A stretch of DNA of 6,319 bases from Paracoccaceae bacterium (lineage in GTDB: Bacteria; Pseudomonadota; Alphaproteobacteria; Rhodobacterales; Rhodobacteraceae): NCBI GenBank assembly GCA_024742655.1, contig JANSYB010000147.1, positions 1-6,319 of the forward strand, given 5' to 3'. Positions 5,254 to 6,319 of the stretch are shown here, piece by piece. The stretch's first letter is position 1. Each line of letters starts with the position of its first letter. The position numbers and the translations under genes were made by a program. Below the pieces are notes generated by a model. That model was given only the letters and a program-made list of their open reading frames with translations. It did not search any database and was not told the origin of the DNA.

Positions 5254-6009
5254 TTATCCCAGCCACGTCCGCACGGCCGCCTCGAATTCGCGGGGTTTTT
5301 TGGCGTGCAGCCAATGCCCCGCGCCGGGGATCTTGGCAAACCGCGCCTTGGGAAACAGGGCCTTGATCCGGTCGCGGTAGGCGGGTTTGACATAATCCGA
5401 CTCCGCGCCCGACAGAAACAGCGTCTCGCCGTCGAACTGTCTGGTAATGTCGGGAAATCCAAGGATCCTGGGCATCTCGCGGGCCAGAACATCAAGGTTC
5501 AGACGCCATTTCTTTTCTTTGACATCAAGCGATTGGGTGAAGAATGAAATCAGCGTCGGGTCCTCTACCACGCGGGCCAGCTGCGCCTCGGCATCCGAGC
5601 GTTTCTCGACCTTTGACAGGTCCACCGCGCGCATGGCCTCGATATACTGGATCTGGCTGTGTTCATACGCGACCGGGGCGATATCGGCCACGATCAGCCG
5701 GTTCACCATCTCCGGCCGCGTCAGCGCCAGCACCATTGCCGCCTTGCCGCCCATCGAGTGCCCCAGCACGTCCGCCCGACCGCGCAGCGACGCTATGACC
5801 TCGGCAAGATCGGCGGCCATGTCGTCGTAGGACTGGGTGTCGGTCCGGGGGCTTTGGCCGTGATTGCGCTGATCCACGGCGATCACGCGGCGGGTATCGC
5901 ACAGTCGCTTGGCAATCACGCCCCAGTTGCGGGCCGAGCCGTAAAGGCCATGCACGATCACAAGGTCGGGCGCATCGGTAGGCTGTCCGTGTTCGATCAG
6001 GTTCAACAT
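5254..6009 (-). CDS. Alpha/beta-fold hydrolase, YbfF-type esterase
   Basis: This 251-residue protein (from MLNLIEHG) has the full alpha/beta hydrolase pattern: VIVHGLYGS (oxyanion-hole HG at 20-21), VDQRNHGQSP, nucleophile elbow GHSMGG with S85, a helical cap at about 116-180 starting ADIAPVAYEH, acid D205 in LSGAESDYV, and H232 in GAGHWLHAKKP. The order and wording are close to E. coli YbfF (254 residues), which hydrolyses short acyl esters and acyl-CoA-like thioesters in the cytoplasm; the true substrate here is unknown. Start choice: an upstream ATG at 6049-6051 would add 14 residues (MGLAVHPGRRYHLR). Neither start has a clear ribosome binding site. I prefer the inner one on length and because homologues begin near MLN. 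With this start, 94 bases separate it from the divergent gene at 6104. It converges with the membrane protein gene ending at 5138. Confidence 0.93.
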   Translation of the reverse strand: MLNLIEHGQPTDAPDLVIVHGLYGSARNWGVIAKRLCDTRRVIAVDQRNHGQSPRTDTQSYDDMAADLAEVIASLRGRADVLGHSMGGKAAMVLALTRPEMVNRLIVADIAPVAYEHSQIQYIEAMRAVDLSKVEKRSDAEAQLARVVEDPTLISFFTQSLDVKEKKWRLNLDVLAREMPRILGFPDITRQFDGETLFLSGAESDYVKPAYRDRIKALFPKARFAKIPGAGHWLHAKKPREFEAAVRTWLG

Positions 6010-6103
6010 GCGCAGGTGATAGCGCCTGCCGGGATGGACGGCCAGACCCATTGTGTCCGGTCGCGCGGGGGGTTAGCTTGCGGGCCCGGGGATATGGGTC
6101 GTT

Positions 6104-6319
6104 ATGGAACTGTCGACATTCAACACCAGGGTGGAGGAACTCGAAACCGCGCTGCGCACGCGGCTTCGGCTGCGGGGTCGCGATTTCGGGGTTCAGTTGC
6201 GGCGGGCCGGACGGCTCCTGCCCAAGCGTATCCACCGTGCAGGCCGCGTCCTGACCGAGGCGCGAACGAAACTGTCCCACCCCAAGCTGGCGCGCCAGAT
6301 TGACCCGGTTCTGGTCGAC
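6104..6319 (+). CDS. Hypothetical protein, N-terminal part (runs off the window)
   Basis: An open frame of 72 codons starts at ATG 6104 (MELSTFNTRVEELETAL) and continues without a stop to the last base, so the C-terminus is missing. The visible part is very basic and helical: an amphipathic first helix, then LRLRGRDFGVQLRRAGRLLPKRIHRAGRV, then TEARTKLSHPKLARQIDPVLVD. No signal peptide or membrane segment appears yet. The pattern 'LGLRG-RDF...RRAGRLLP...HPKLAR-ID' resembles a small protein family I associate with Rhodobacterales, some of which may end in a membrane helix, but I cannot name a function. The ribosome binding site is weak (GGGT five bases upstream, or GGGGA eleven bases upstream). 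The frame is supported by its G/C-ending codons and by divergence from the hydrolase gene. The overlapping minus-strand frame over the same bases has no such support. Confidence 0.75.
   Translation, partial: MELSTFNTRVEELETALRTRLRLRGRDFGVQLRRAGRLLPKRIHRAGRVLTEARTKLSHPKLARQIDPVLVD

Noticed and set aside
5663..6280. Long minus-strand frame overlapping the hydrolase gene and the divergent gene at the right edge
   Set aside because: It is a shadow of the hydrolase gene in another frame. It is proline/arginine-rich with no family resemblance, and the hydrolase frame has all catalytic motifs.

Overview
The window looks like chromosomal DNA from an alphaproteobacterium of the Rhodobacterales (Roseobacter/Rhodobacter type). 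The evidence is a high G+C content with strongly G/C-ending codons in lepA, a REP-associated transposase of the kind common in that group, and several small proteins whose style I associate with it. This assignment is from memory of families; no search was run.

Layout, left to right. (1) lepA (elongation factor 4) is complete from its first ATG at base 2. (2) It is followed at once by an inverted pair of REP-like hairpins with a GTAG foot. (3) A small, visibly A+T-richer gene encodes an exported 90-residue protein. (4) A second REP pair, with a different stem but the same GTAG foot, abuts the 3' end of a minus-strand REP-associated tyrosine transposase (RAYT). A further copy of this REP pair lies inside the transposase reading frame without breaking it. 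(5) Divergent from the RAYT is a 79-residue exported helical protein. (6) About 940 bases then lack a convincing protein gene. They hold a cluster of three DnaA-box-like sequences with an exact IHF consensus, then a hairpin-rich stretch ending in a branched, U-tailed terminator, which may be a structured RNA gene. (7) Two small two-helix membrane proteins that resemble each other flank a minus-strand 93-residue cytoplasmic protein; an FNR-like site lies in the divergent gap before the second. (8) A minus-strand alpha/beta hydrolase of the YbfF esterase type follows. (9) A plus-strand gene starts divergently from it and runs off the right edge.

The most notable points are the RAYT that carries its own presumed substrate repeat in frame and takes its stop codon from the flanking REP, the DnaA/IHF cluster, and the possible non-coding RNA next to it. 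Apart from lepA, the RAYT and the hydrolase, biochemical roles are unknown. The genes do not form one obvious pathway, and orientation changes repeatedly, so most are probably single-gene transcription units.
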